A stretch of 64,000 nt of DNA from Shewanella atlantica (GCF_003966265.1 NZ_RXNV01000016.1:27679-91678), one strand, 5' to 3'; counted from the stretch's first letter, positions 1 to 9,095 are shown. A program made the numbers and translations. The notes: generated from the sequence alone by a model not told the origin.

Positions 1-108
1 CACTATGAGTATTGCCAGCAGTGAAGAGAAAAACAGGATTAAAAAATTTTCCTGCAATTTTATATTTACCAGAAACTTGTCTATCCAACGGAAAGCGACT
101 TCTTTCAT
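1..108 (-). CDS. N-terminus of a membrane protein, possibly a methyl-accepting chemotaxis protein (partial)
   Basis: This reverse-strand reading frame runs off the left edge of the window, so only the first 36 codons are seen. The start at 108 has an AGGA Shine-Dalgarno 8 bases upstream; an in-frame ATG at 117 is an alternative. The peptide begins MKEVAFRWIDKFLVN and then becomes a run of hydrophobic residues (FLILFFSSLLAILIV). That is the usual look of a chemoreceptor N-terminus: a short basic cytoplasmic stretch followed by the first membrane helix. The family assignment is an inference from this layout only; any inner-membrane sensor with an N-terminal anchor would look the same. Confidence 0.4.
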   Translation of the reverse strand, partial: MKEVAFRWIDKFLVNIKLQENFLILFFSSLLAILIV

Positions 109-766
109 GATGATCATCCTAAATTTGGCGTGATAGTTGGCTGGCCATCCTGGCTCAAATTATATTGCTGTAACAGTAAAGGGTACCTTGTTACAGCTTG
201 AAAACATCTTACTTCAATAGATGCTGTTTTTGAAGAAAACCGAAACAAGAGTATTAAGACCAAAGTTAACTAATATTCGGATTTTCTTCATTTTTTGCGT
301 AGCAGAACACAAGGTCACAGACTAAAGCTTGAGCGCAAATTAACCATCTTTATGATGAGATACAGTAGCGCGGCTTGCATTTCTTAAGTGATAACTCAGC
401 CAGAACTAAACAAAACATTAACAAATAACTTATTTAAATACAGCTTATTAAGATGTTTTGAATGTATTTACAGGCCATATTTTTTTATCTATTTAGATCA
501 AACTTAGACCTGGTGATGAGCTTGATTAAGCGCCCCCTGGCGTGTGTTCTTTATCGACCTAATTTCCCAAATATTGAGGGCATGTTCGGGAATAAAAAAA
601 ATCGTTTCACGTGGAACTTAAGCGTTTCAGACAGGAAAATATGAAAGGGTTGGGGGCTGCGGGAGTTTTATCTAAGGGGGGATGACTATTTAAAGAGATG
701 ATGACAGCAGGAAGTTCTCTTCCCTGATCACCATCTCTAAAAGCTGGAACGCTGTTTCTTCAGTAT
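109..766. other. Non-coding stretch holding one parS-like site
   Basis: I see no convincing gene in these 658 bases. A 60-codon open frame at 462-644 has no recognisable ribosome site or family resemblance. The left end is the probable promoter region of the partial reverse gene. The one clear signal is a parS-like 14-mer at 604-617. Confidence 0.5.
604..617. promoter_or_regulatory. parS: parS-like site, GTTTCACGTGGAAC
   Basis: It fits the ParB-binding consensus GTTYCACGTGRAAC. It is intergenic and is the leftmost of seven such sites in the window, all within 38 kb of the left edge. Binding by ParB is inferred from the motif; parA and parB are not in this window. Confidence 0.7.
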
Positions 767-1411
767 TTAGCTCATGGTTTGAACTTGAGAGGCCAGTAAC
801 CAGATAGCCAAAGCAAAGAATATAACCCCCATAAACTTATTCTGATTAGCCCTGAATTTCTCATTCTTCAATAGGGGTTTACCAAGGCTTCCAACCATGC
901 CCACCAGCAGTAGGTTAAACAGTAATCCCATCACATTGAGCAGTAAACCCAATGCCAGCATCTGTTCACCTGAGCTTGCCGTTAACTGTGAAGAGACAAA
1001 CTGAGGTAAGAAAAGTACGAAGAAGAGCAGGGCCTTTGGATTGAGCAGATTGCTGAATACGGCGCGTCGGTAGAGGGTCTTAGCCAGATTATTATCTTGC
1101 GCTACCTCAGGTGCATCGACCGGTCCGGCTCGCATGCAATCCCAACCCATTTTTAACAGATAGGCTCCGCCTAACAAGCGCAGCAGTTGCAGTGCCATTG
1201 GGTTCATGGCTATCAATGCCGAGACTCCCATCGCCGCCAACAGGGTTAAGACTAACCCGGATGTCGCATTTCCTAAACTGGCGAAAACGCCGACCTTACG
1301 TCCATAACTTAAACTGGAACTGGCAATAAGTAACATATCCGGCCCGGGGATCAGTAAGAGGGCTACGACAGTGGTTAAGTAGAGGGGAAGTATAGCGAGA
1401 TCGATCATCAT
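767..1411 (-). CDS. LysE/RhtB family amino-acid exporter
   Basis: A 214-residue inner-membrane protein of the LysE/RhtB superfamily, whose members export amino acids such as homoserine, threonine, leucine or lysine using the proton gradient. The diagnostic loop PGPDM follows the first hydrophobic segment (residues 22-26). Hydrophobic stretches spaced along the rest of the protein fit the usual five to six helices, and the length is typical. A basic loop lies near residues 95-115. It stands alone: the non-coding stretches on both sides exceed 600 bases. An ATG one codon downstream is an equally good start. The substrate cannot be told from sequence. Confidence 0.85.
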   Translation of the reverse strand: MMIDLAILPLYLTTVVALLLIPGPDMLLIASSSLSYGRKVGVFASLGNATSGLVLTLLAAMGVSALIAMNPMALQLLRLLGGAYLLKMGWDCMRAGPVDAPEVAQDNNLAKTLYRRAVFSNLLNPKALLFFVLFLPQFVSSQLTASSGEQMLALGLLLNVMGLLFNLLLVGMVGSLGKPLLKNEKFRANQNKFMGVIFFALAIWLLASQVQTMS

Positions 1412-2165
1412 TAATGCACAGGTTTAGATAGAAGGGCGGGGATTCTACAGTGATAAACAGAATTTAAAAGTGATGCCGGTTTTAAATCCTGCAGTAGGTG
1501 TCAGGCTCTGTTTACAACTATATCTACTTTTAGCCTACCAGCTGCCCTGTTTTGTCCAGTTTAGAAGGGAGGTGCAGACGTAAATAGTGATCGTTTTATT
1601 GACACTTTCCCATTTTGGCCTTTTTTTCATCGACGCTCTTAGATTATTTTTTAAGCATGTAATAACTTTTTGTTTTATCAAAACCTGACTCAGGCTGCTT
1701 CCGCGCTATAGCCACTAAGCCTCTATGAGTCCTGTATTTTCGCTAATCCTCTTGGATTGAGTGTGCCATCAATATGCTGAACGGCAGGACCCGTGGTGAT
1801 TAATACCATCTGTCGCTGTAACTCACTTGTGGTTGTAATTAATTGTCACTGTTGGATATTTAAACTCAGTTCGAATGGATTAGACTGCCGATGAGAGCCA
1901 ATACATCGAGTAGGGGAACCAAGCTAAAATTAACTGTTCATCGTAAACATTATGAGCAATTACGTCGGGATAAGGTTAATAAAAATCTTTAACAAATAGT
2001 ATGAAAAACGTTCAAAAAAATGACGTCGGGTTGCTTTTTTGACTGTCTATTAAGACAGTCAAAATGGTAAAAAAACCAATAAAATCGACACCATATTGAC
2101 AGTATTATTCATTACTAATGTGAGATATATTTTGTCTATCAGATTAAAAGTAGTGAGAGTTTGTT
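1412..2165. other. Long intergenic region with a strong inverted repeat
   Basis: These 754 bases separate the LysE gene from a 44-codon gene. I see no other gene. The notable element is a perfect inverted repeat at 2037-2064, described separately. A TTGACA at 2096-2101 could be a -35 element for the small gene, but no -10 hexamer sits at a standard distance. Confidence 0.5.
2037..2064. repeat. Perfect 12-bp inverted repeat with 4-base loop
   Basis: The arms TTTTGACTGTCT and AGACAGTCAAAA flank an ATTA loop. The GACTGTCT core could be a dimeric repressor operator for the small gene that starts at 2166, because it lies about 30 bp upstream of a TTGACA. It could also act as a hairpin terminator read in either direction, since the arms end in T and A runs. 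Confidence 0.6.
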
Positions 2166-2300
2166 ATGTTTCGTTTTATGGTTTACGGCATTATCGCCTA
2201 TGCTTCGTGGTTAACTTATCAGGATATTACTGCCTATATAGAAGAGCAGGAAGCGCAAGAGATAGTTCAGCTTGAAGCTGCAGTTGAACAATCGAGCTAA
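2166..2300 (+). CDS. Small membrane protein, 44 residues, unknown function
   Basis: A short gene beginning MFRFMVYGIIAYASWL. The first half forms one hydrophobic segment (about residues 4-17). The second half is strongly acidic and glutamine-rich, with repeated E and Q residues in a probable amphipathic helix, ending VEQSS. This organisation, a single membrane anchor and a charged cytoplasmic tail, is common among small accessory subunits of membrane complexes, but I do not recognise a family. An inverted repeat at 2037-2064 and a TTGACA at 2096-2101 lie upstream, suggesting a dedicated regulated promoter. The ribosome-binding sequence upstream of the ATG is only a weak GAGAG-type match. That this is a real gene is an inference from the codon pattern and the upstream signals. 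Confidence 0.45.
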   Translation: MFRFMVYGIIAYASWLTYQDITAYIEEQEAQEIVQLEAAVEQSS

Positions 2301-2329
2301 GGTTGTCTGTTCACAATGGTGAAGGAACT

Positions 2330-2520
2330 TTTAAGGTTTCATTTGGCATTGTTGGTGTTTGATTGGTTTATGGGGAACCATGCCCTTCTTTGTATTTATA
2401 GCCTGCGGCTCACTAATGTGCAGATACTTCTGCGACTCGCCAGTTCTTGATTTCAAAGGAGTCCTCCCTGGAGGCTCGACGATTTCAAACAACCTCCATG
2501 TTTAAAAGCCAGTTCGGCAT
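2330..2520 (+). repeat. Dispersed intergenic repeat, copy A
   Basis: Shares GTTTGATTGG, TATGGGGAACCAT and TGTGCAGATACTTCTG, in the same order, with copy B (about 4055-4385), and shares diverged forms of these with the reverse complement of copy C (about 47390-47600). TATGGGGAACCATG can fold as a small hairpin. Boundaries are approximate because only short blocks align. Confidence 0.55.
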
Positions 2521-2705
2521 CTGACTTATATGGATATTGGAAATGTCTAAAAATGTAGGGAATATTTTAGGCCTTATCTCTCGTTCGAAGAGTATCACTT
2601 TGTTATACCTCACCCTGCCATCAACGGTCGCAGCCGCATCTACACCTGTAGGTAAAGCAATATCTCTACGATGTTGTCTGTTTCATCACAACTTCACTAG
2701 GGCTT

Positions 2706-3038
2706 TATACCAATTGCATTAAGTACCTGACCATTCAGCGAGAATTCAAAGCTCTGTAGGCAAATAGGATGATTGAAGCTAATAGTTATTCTCGGCAACA
2801 AGCTCCTGCGTTGCTCTACCTCCTAAATCCATTTAGTCGTATATCGAAAGAATCCTGTGCAGCATAAAGGGCTTTGCCCTTTGCTTTAAACATCAGTCGC
2901 ACTACGTGAGTCCCTCAGGCTTCCCACTTCTGCTTTGCATTGACTTAAAAGGGAGTAACCATTTCCTCATCAATGCGCCTTGAATTGAAAATCCTGAGGG
3001 GCTCTGAATTGGTTAATTATTTAATGCAACTGGTATTA
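2706..3038. mobile_element. MITE-like element with imperfect terminal inverted repeats
   Basis: The left end TATACCAATTGCATTAA (2706-2722) matches the reverse complement of the right end (3021-3037) at 15 of 17 positions. Similarity continues inward: ACCATTCAG on the left matches ACCAATTCAG, read on the other strand, on the right. The element is about 333 bp and encodes nothing recognisable. It abuts and partly overlaps the upstream extension of the DUF1186 gene. Confidence 0.65.
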
Positions 3039-3092
3039 CATCCCTCCTTTGTTACTCTAGGTGCAAAATCACCTCCTACCTTTGAAAGCTAT

Positions 3093-4022
3093 ATGAAATT
3101 AGATGAGATAATTACCACTCTGAGTCGTGGCGACTTAACAGAACTTCCGGTTGAAACCTTGCTGGCAGCCAGATTGCAGTGGTCTGAATTACTGCCTCTT
3201 ATCGAAGAGTTGATGCAGAAGTTTATTGTTAAAGAGGCATTGACCGATTCTGAGTCCAATCTTCTCTTCTTCGGCATCTGTCTTATTGTCGACCGGAAGC
3301 AGTGTAGTTGTTTTGACTCCCTGATAAACCTAACCAACAAGGATGACTGTAATAGTCCGTTAGAAATCCTACTTGGTGACTTTATCGCTTCAGACCTTTC
3401 CACTGCTTACTATATTTTGGCCCAAGGGAAGTCTGAGCAACTTTGTTTCTTGGTTAACTCAGATCAAGCGGGCGAAATGGTTAAGATGGCTGCCTTGAGT
3501 GCACTGTTTTCTCAATTACATACTGGCCAGATTGATAGAGAGACACTTAATCAAAGTATTCCTGGTTTTATCGACAGTCTCATCGAAAATAATCACTCTA
3601 TAGCGCTGTTTGAACTGACTAATTTGTTAATTTCTAATCAGTTTAATCAATACCACAACCAGTTTGTTGGTTACGTAGAGAGTAAAGTGATAGATGAAGG
3701 CCCCGCTGAGAACCAGTGCATAATCGATTGGGATAATCAGTCTATCGGTTACTCAGAGTGGGAAAGTGGGCTGATAAGCGGCGATTATGATGTGATCGAT
3801 TATCTTAGCCAGTGGGCTGGTTTCAACGCGGAAGCTGAGATGAATGATGAGGACCTAATGGCCGTCTTCGATGATTTGATGAATACGCCAAGGGAACTAG
3901 ACGATAGGTACTTTGAGGCTCTCGATAATCAACAGCCTTTTATTGCAGATATTCAACCAGGCCGTAATGACCCATGCCCCTGCGGGAGTGGCAAGAAATT
4001 CAAGAAGTGCTGTTTGAATTAG
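3093..4022 (+). CDS. DUF1186 domain protein with C-terminal SEC-C metal-binding motif
   Basis: A 309-residue soluble protein of unknown function. Most of it resembles DUF1186, an alpha-helical repeat-like region. The C-terminus is a SEC-C motif, PGRNDPCPCGSGKKFKKCC, the zinc-binding module also found at the end of SecA, where it contacts SecB and ribosomes. Such proteins are often proposed to act in protein quality control, but no activity is known to me for this one. The frame is open back to an ATG at 2973, but residues encoded before 3037 come from the MITE-like element. DUF1186 similarity begins at MKLDEII, and a GAAAG ribosome-site match precedes the ATG at 3093, so I chose that start. 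The gene has no operon partner. Confidence 0.75.
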   Translation: MKLDEIITTLSRGDLTELPVETLLAARLQWSELLPLIEELMQKFIVKEALTDSESNLLFFGICLIVDRKQCSCFDSLINLTNKDDCNSPLEILLGDFIASDLSTAYYILAQGKSEQLCFLVNSDQAGEMVKMAALSALFSQLHTGQIDRETLNQSIPGFIDSLIENNHSIALFELTNLLISNQFNQYHNQFVGYVESKVIDEGPAENQCIIDWDNQSIGYSEWESGLISGDYDVIDYLSQWAGFNAEAEMNDEDLMAVFDDLMNTPRELDDRYFEALDNQQPFIADIQPGRNDPCPCGSGKKFKKCCLN

Positions 4023-4422
4023 ACTGTGAGTAAACAAACTTGGCTCCTTGTAGGTTAACAAGGTTGAAGGAACTTTTTGGTTTGTCTGACGGCATGGATG
4101 TTTGATTGGCTATGGGGAACCATGGCCTTTTTGCTTGAACGATGAAGCTGTTGCATCGTTGTTTGAATTACGGCATAAATTTTTGATGCTGGTTAGATTA
4201 ATAGTAACCATAGCTTCATTGGTGTTTATCACCTCTGGCGCGGGATGTGCAGATACTTCTGTGAGTCGCCGCAAGCACATCTGACCTCCAGGGATGGAGC
4301 AAATGCCTAATTTTGTATGGAACAAAATAGGCCCTGTGGGCTCTGCCAAAACATCCATGTTTTGGAAGCTCACTGCCGTATCTACACTTGGTGTTCAAAG
4401 CGGGGGGCTTCGGCTGTTTTAA
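4023..4422. repeat. Dispersed intergenic repeat, copy B
   Basis: A 400-base gap between convergent genes. About 4055-4385 is related to copy A and, in reverse orientation, copy C. It holds TATGGGGAACCATGG and TGTGCAGATACTTCTGTGAGTCGCC. A TGACCTCC...GGAG hairpin near 4290 followed by AAATGCC resembles, in reverse complement, the hairpins at 56338-56513. Short open frames here are not believable genes. Confidence 0.5.
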
Positions 4423-7400
4423 TTAACTATTTGCTAGTTTTGCTGCATCTTTCCATAGATAACTGGGCATAGGTTCATGCAACTCCCAAGTTATATTCAT
4501 AGGTTGGGAGCCGCTAGTTTCTGCCAAGTTCACCCAACCTAAGTTTACAAACCCCATAGTATTTCCATTCTCGTCTCTATTGGACTCTCGTACCCAGAGC
4601 ATGAGTTTTTTGCCAATGTCTTTATGCTGAATATAGGCCAGTCCTTTGCCTTTATCTGGTCTGGCTGAATTCTGAGTTTGCCAATGGAAGTGAGTAGGGC
4701 TCATAGCATAATCATGGTAAAGCGTCGTAGGAGAAAAATGCTGATCTGACTTTTGTAACGTGACAAAGAGTAGTTCAACATTGAGCTCTTTTAGGTTGAA
4801 GTAACCTTCACGGCTTATAGCTTGCTTTTCGAAGCTAGCCCCGCCTAAACCAGTGATTATTTGTTCTCGTGTATAGCGAGCATTAAGTTGAATTGGGCAA
4901 GGAAAGTCAGTTTTAAGTTTTTGAATTTTCGTATCATTATTATCAAGTAAGTAATTGATAACTTGTATTAACTCATTTTGATATTCAGGATGAGAAAGTG
5001 CTGCTAAGCTTTTAGATAAAGATTTATAACCTAGTTTATCTCCTGCACAATTCCAAAAATCATAGTGACACATCAAAGCCATTTTTTGCTCTATTGGATC
5101 GTCATTATCTATCCACTTAAAGTTATTTATTGCTAGTGAACGAATAAAAATTAGGTAAGTTCTAGCATCACAGCTCATTAAGCTGTTGCTAATGGCTTTG
5201 TGATAATTTTCGGCTATTGGGGTTTCGTTTACTTTTTCTATTAATTTTAGATCGCTTAGTAAACGAGTCCACCCTCCACCATCTTTAGGTTTTTTCTTAT
5301 AAATATCATTAAGCTGAATGTTAGGATTAAACTTTAAAAAATTACTTAACGTCAGTTTTTGATTTGTATGATGTTGATAATTTTGAATATAGGATTTTAA
5401 CCTTTGCTGATTTAGCGCTGCTTTCCTAATGTTCTCTAAGATTATCTCTTTGGTTTTTTTCTGCAGTTCAATGTGGCAGCCAAGTGGAAGGTGCGGAAAG
5501 CCGTGCTCTATTTCTTTGCTTATGGCGGTATGAGTCTTTCCTATTAGGGCTCTGAACTTCTGTGAAAAATCATATTCTGCTCTAGCATTACCGACAAAAT
5601 CCAAAACTGTGACACATTCTTTGCCATCGTTATGGCGCAAGCCTCGACCTAGCTGCTGCAAAAATATTGTTAAGCTTTCTGTTGGCCGTAAGAAGAGCAG
5701 GGTGTCTATTTCTGGAATATCGACGCCTTCATTGAATATATCGACAACACAGAGAATATTAATATTTCCTAGTTGCAGCTCTTGCCTTACTGCATGCCTT
5801 TCAGAAGCATTTTTGCTGGTAAGTACTGCGCTCGGTATTCCTTTGAGACAAAACTTTTCAGCCATATATCGAGCATGATCTTGGTTGACACAAAAAGCCA
5901 ATGCGCGCATTTCTAAAGGCTTAGATACAAGCTCTTCAATATTTTGAAGTATTTTCTGTAGCCTTTGATCATTTTGGGTATAGAGTTGAGTCAGTTCACT
6001 TGGGTTGTAACGGCCGTTTTCCCACTTAACCTGCCGTAGATCGGTATTATCATCTATACCAAAATATTGAAAAGGGCATAAATGTCTTAGATTTATTGCT
6101 TCAGGTAATCTAAGCTCTGCAGCGATCACACCACCAAAATCATCCAATATACTTTTACCGTCATGACGTTCGGGTGTAGCAGTGAGTCCGAGTAAAATAG
6201 TGGGGGAAAAATGGTTGATGAACTTTCGATAACTATCAGCTGATACATGATGAACTTCATCAATAACAATGAAATCATAATAATCTGAATTTAGGTTTAT
6301 ATTGTCTATTTGATTATTAAAGCTCTGAATTGACGCAAAAAGTTGATTGTATGAATCAGGTTTATGTTGTCCTACCCATAACTCGCCAAAATTAGGCTGT
6401 TTTAGTACAGCTCTATAGCTTTCGATTGCTTGCTTTAATATCTCTTCTCTATGGGCAATAAATAGAATTTTAGCTGTAGGGTTGTTTTGATAGAAACGTT
6501 TGAAATCGAAAGCTGATATCAGCGTTTTCCCTGTACCTGTCGCGGCTACTATCAGGTTCCTATTTCGATTATGAATATTCCGCTCTGCATCTAGTCGTTC
6601 CAAAATTTCAATTTGATGTTGGTGAGGGGCTAAATCGAAAAATACGGTACTTGAAAGAGCTTTGTCACCTCGGCCAGCACTAAGTGAATGCTTTAGTTTA
6701 CTACTCGCTTTCTCTGAACCATCAAAAATCTCAAATTCAGGTTGCTGCCAGTATGTTTCAAATGTACTGAATGTTTTCTCAATTATGTGTGGGATTTCTT
6801 GACTGGTTATCTTTAAGTTCCACTCTAATCCGTTAGTGAGTGCTGAACGTGAGAGGTTTGATGATCCTATATAGCCTGTATGAAACCCTGAGTTTCGCAT
6901 GAATAGATAGGATTTAGCATGAAGACGTTCTTGGTTATGGTTATAGCATAATTTAACTTCGGTGTTAGGTAATTTGGCTAACCATTGAACGGCTTTAAGA
7001 TCTGTTGCCCCCATATACGATGTCGTAATAATTTGAAGCTTGTGTTTGTTATTACGCGTAAAAGTTCGAAGTTCATCCATGAAAATCCTGAGGCCGGTCC
7101 ATTTAATAAATGAAACAATCCAACAGATTCTATTGGAAGATAATATTTCACGCTTGATTTCACTTTCCAATGAAATGCCTTGGTTACTACCGCAGAATAA
7201 CTCGCTTTGTGTGAGGCCGGTAAGTGGGGTTATTTTATCAATATGTGCGGAAAATTTGGCTGCAACAGGATCTTGTTTATCAAAAATGGCTGTAAGTATT
7301 TTTGCTGGTTGGGCTACGGTGTAATCTGATAAGTCTAAATTATCTACTTTTTCCTGAAGCCAATAGATAAGCTCATTAGCAAGATCTATTTGGGCTAATG

Positions 7401-7593
7401 GTGAGTCTTTTGTATATTTTGATTCAGATATTGCTAGATGAAAAACATGAACTAATGCACGAGTTAACCAAAGCGTTTGCTCAGTTGTATCTATCTTTCT
7501 GTCTGAAAAATAGAAATTATCTTTATCCAGCTTATTACTGATAACTTTAGTTATCAGTTGCTCATAAATACCTGTTTGCATTAAAAAACTCAA
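4423..7593 (-). CDS. PLD-nuclease / superfamily 2 helicase / DUF3427 fusion protein
   Basis: A 1056-residue protein with three parts. Residues about 130-290 form a phospholipase-D-like nuclease domain with HAK at 225-227 and GSSN at 243-246, that is one HxK motif. Residues about 320-670 are a superfamily 2 helicase of the type III restriction (ResIII) class: Walker A GTGKT 353-357, DEVHH 445-449, TATPE 471-475 and QQLGRGLR 646-653. The C-terminal 350 residues match the DUF3427 type. Such proteins are thought to translocate on and cut DNA, and they often occur in defence or mobile contexts. Here it has no methylase or other partner, sits between repeat elements, and is AT-richer than the dnaA region, suggesting acquisition. 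The role in defence is an inference. Confidence 0.85.
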   Translation of the reverse strand: MSFLMQTGIYEQLITKVISNKLDKDNFYFSDRKIDTTEQTLWLTRALVHVFHLAISESKYTKDSPLAQIDLANELIYWLQEKVDNLDLSDYTVAQPAKILTAIFDKQDPVAAKFSAHIDKITPLTGLTQSELFCGSNQGISLESEIKREILSSNRICWIVSFIKWTGLRIFMDELRTFTRNNKHKLQIITTSYMGATDLKAVQWLAKLPNTEVKLCYNHNQERLHAKSYLFMRNSGFHTGYIGSSNLSRSALTNGLEWNLKITSQEIPHIIEKTFSTFETYWQQPEFEIFDGSEKASSKLKHSLSAGRGDKALSSTVFFDLAPHQHQIEILERLDAERNIHNRNRNLIVAATGTGKTLISAFDFKRFYQNNPTAKILFIAHREEILKQAIESYRAVLKQPNFGELWVGQHKPDSYNQLFASIQSFNNQIDNINLNSDYYDFIVIDEVHHVSADSYRKFINHFSPTILLGLTATPERHDGKSILDDFGGVIAAELRLPEAINLRHLCPFQYFGIDDNTDLRQVKWENGRYNPSELTQLYTQNDQRLQKILQNIEELVSKPLEMRALAFCVNQDHARYMAEKFCLKGIPSAVLTSKNASERHAVRQELQLGNINILCVVDIFNEGVDIPEIDTLLFLRPTESLTIFLQQLGRGLRHNDGKECVTVLDFVGNARAEYDFSQKFRALIGKTHTAISKEIEHGFPHLPLGCHIELQKKTKEIILENIRKAALNQQRLKSYIQNYQHHTNQKLTLSNFLKFNPNIQLNDIYKKKPKDGGGWTRLLSDLKLIEKVNETPIAENYHKAISNSLMSCDARTYLIFIRSLAINNFKWIDNDDPIEQKMALMCHYDFWNCAGDKLGYKSLSKSLAALSHPEYQNELIQVINYLLDNNDTKIQKLKTDFPCPIQLNARYTREQIITGLGGASFEKQAISREGYFNLKELNVELLFVTLQKSDQHFSPTTLYHDYAMSPTHFHWQTQNSARPDKGKGLAYIQHKDIGKKLMLWVRESNRDENGNTMGFVNLGWVNLAETSGSQPMNITWELHEPMPSYLWKDAAKLANS

Positions 7594-7713
7594 TTATGCC
7601 TAGATTGATAGGAACTATGCCAGGTAGGTTGTTTTTTGCAAGTTACATGTATCAAACTTGTCATTATTTAATAAACTATAATTAAGTATCGAAAAGCGCT
7701 TGGGTGTTTCTCT

Positions 7714-8127
7714 ATGCTTCAATATAAACAAGAGTTTGGTGAAGGTTTTGAGCTGGGGTTTGAACTTGGTAACTTCCCGCATCTGGAGGATAAGAGTTGG
7801 AAGGATGAGGCCTGTCCTAGTTTTATGTTCAAGTTAAATTCGGGCTTAGGTCATGCTGGCTTTGGTTTAGAGCATACAGGTTCTGAGAAAAAGCAAAACA
7901 GTTTGGTGGAATATCTGGTGCTCTGGGTCGATTATCCAAATAAAGAGGAGCGAGAGAACACGACTACGAGTCGCTACTCTATCGTGACCGCCACGAATCT
8001 GGGCTCATTGCATGAACCGGAGATCTACCATGATGAGCATAGTTTTACCCTGTTCGAAACCGAAGAGGGTGAAGCGCTGACTCAATATCTGTCTGGTTTA
8101 CATATTGAACCTTTCTATCCTCGCTAA
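7714..8127 (+). CDS. Uncharacterised acidic protein, 137 residues
   Basis: I do not recognise a family. The protein is soluble, rich in Glu and Asp, has no signal peptide and no hydrophobic segment long enough to cross a membrane. It begins with a glycine- and glutamate-rich stretch (EFGEGFELGFELGNF), and its middle carries aromatic and charged residues (LVLWVDYP at about 68-75), as in a small alpha/beta fold. It is divergently oriented to the PLD-helicase gene, with a 120-base gap that must hold both promoters, and is followed 143 bases later by the sulfotransferase-like gene. The codon pattern is normal for the window. Confidence 0.6.
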   Translation: MLQYKQEFGEGFELGFELGNFPHLEDKSWKDEACPSFMFKLNSGLGHAGFGLEHTGSEKKQNSLVEYLVLWVDYPNKEERENTTTSRYSIVTATNLGSLHEPEIYHDEHSFTLFETEEGEALTQYLSGLHIEPFYPR

Positions 8128-8270
8128 ACCCTGTAGACCACCAGGCTGTCAAACACGCCTTTACTGGTAGAGCGTCAATGAGAGGCTAATTTTGTTAACC
8201 TGCATGCGCTATTCACTTATACTGGCGCCATATTAATCCCTGACCCCACTATCCCTAAGAAAGCAGACCG

Positions 8271-9092
8271 ATGACATCAAGCTCGCCAACAAAATCTATG
8301 GTTAATGCCAAAGTCAGCTCCGTATCTAACGGAGATGTAGTGACTAAGATATTCATAATTGGCTTGCCTCGTACCGGGACTACGAGTGTGAGTGTAGCCT
8401 TGCTTGAACGGGGATATAAGGTGGCGCATCAGGCCTTTACTAAGCAGGCATTTGAGTTAGCAGATGTTATATCCGATGCCCCCTGTTTCAGTGATTACAG
8501 TCAGCTGGATAAGCTGTTTCCCGGGTCTAAGTTTGTCTATCTGGATCGCTCCATGGAGACTTGGGTACCATCGATGCAGATGTTGCTGAGTCGCATGTTG
8601 GTGCATCTGGATGATAAGACGGGGCGGTTTAACACTATCCTGAAGCGCAGCTTTAACCATAGCTTTGGAGTGAACCGGGTAGAAAACCCCATGGATAGTG
8701 AGCATCTTATTCAGAGTTACCAGGCCCACAAGCAGCAAGTTTTTGATTACTTTGAGGGGAGAGAGGAGCTGCTCAGTATCGATATTGGTGAATCCGGCAG
8801 CTTGTCTAGATTGTTGAACTTTTTAGAGTTAGATGCAGGCTCCAGCGATTCTGATACTTCAGCACGGAGCAGTTCTCATAAGAACTCTCCACATCAGAGT
8901 CTATCAAACCAGAGTTTTCCACATCTTAACTTTCCACATTTAAACTTTCCGCACCTGAATAGGGGCCGAAACGTTGCCAGCTGGGATGAGTATAAACATC
9001 CCAATAAGATCAGCGCCAATGCTGCGGGCCCCGAGAACCGCAAATACTTCGATTATAAATTAGCGAAACCTAGCCCAAAAGTGACGACATAA
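8271..9092 (+). CDS. Sulfotransferase family protein with a low-complexity insertion
   Basis: A 273-residue protein. FIIGLPRTGTTS (about residues 28-39) is the 5'-phosphosulfate-binding loop of PAPS-dependent sulfotransferases. FVYLDRSMETWVPSM (about 91-105) matches the 3'-phosphate-binding region found in the bacterial and animal sulfotransferase-like family. Such enzymes transfer sulfate from PAPS to a sugar, lipid or peptide. The acceptor is unknown. Residues about 190-235 are a Ser/His-rich insertion that includes three FPHLN units encoded by 15-base repeats (8916-8960). WDEYKHPNK follows, so the insertion lies inside the domain near its end. The next gene starts 3 bases after the stop, so the two are probably translated together. 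Confidence 0.7.
   Translation: MTSSSPTKSMVNAKVSSVSNGDVVTKIFIIGLPRTGTTSVSVALLERGYKVAHQAFTKQAFELADVISDAPCFSDYSQLDKLFPGSKFVYLDRSMETWVPSMQMLLSRMLVHLDDKTGRFNTILKRSFNHSFGVNRVENPMDSEHLIQSYQAHKQQVFDYFEGREELLSIDIGESGSLSRLLNFLELDAGSSDSDTSARSSSHKNSPHQSLSNQSFPHLNFPHLNFPHLNRGRNVASWDEYKHPNKISANAAGPENRKYFDYKLAKPSPKVTT
8916..8960 (+). repeat. Three 15-base in-frame repeats (FPHLN)
   Basis: Units start at 8916, 8931 and 8946, each coding for FPHLN, with synonymous differences in the second and third units. They lie inside the sulfotransferase-like gene. Confidence 0.8.
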
Positions 9093-9095
9093 CAG

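Larger units (their letters stand above)
2301..3092. other. Repeat-rich intergenic region
   Basis: This stretch contains one copy of a dispersed hairpin-bearing repeat (about 2330-2520) followed by a MITE-like element (2706-3038). A 61-codon frame at 2537-2722 runs into the element's left end and is not credible as a gene. Confidence 0.6.

Noticed and set aside
462..644. Open frame of 60 codons
   Set aside because: No ribosome site, no family resemblance, and it contains a parS-like site in an intergenic context.
2537..2722. Open frame of 61 codons
   Set aside because: It runs into the left end of the MITE-like element and has no supporting signals.
2973..3092. N-terminal 40 residues of the DUF1186 protein
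   Set aside because: The first 22 residues come from the MITE-like element, there is no ribosome site before 2973, and family similarity begins at 3093.
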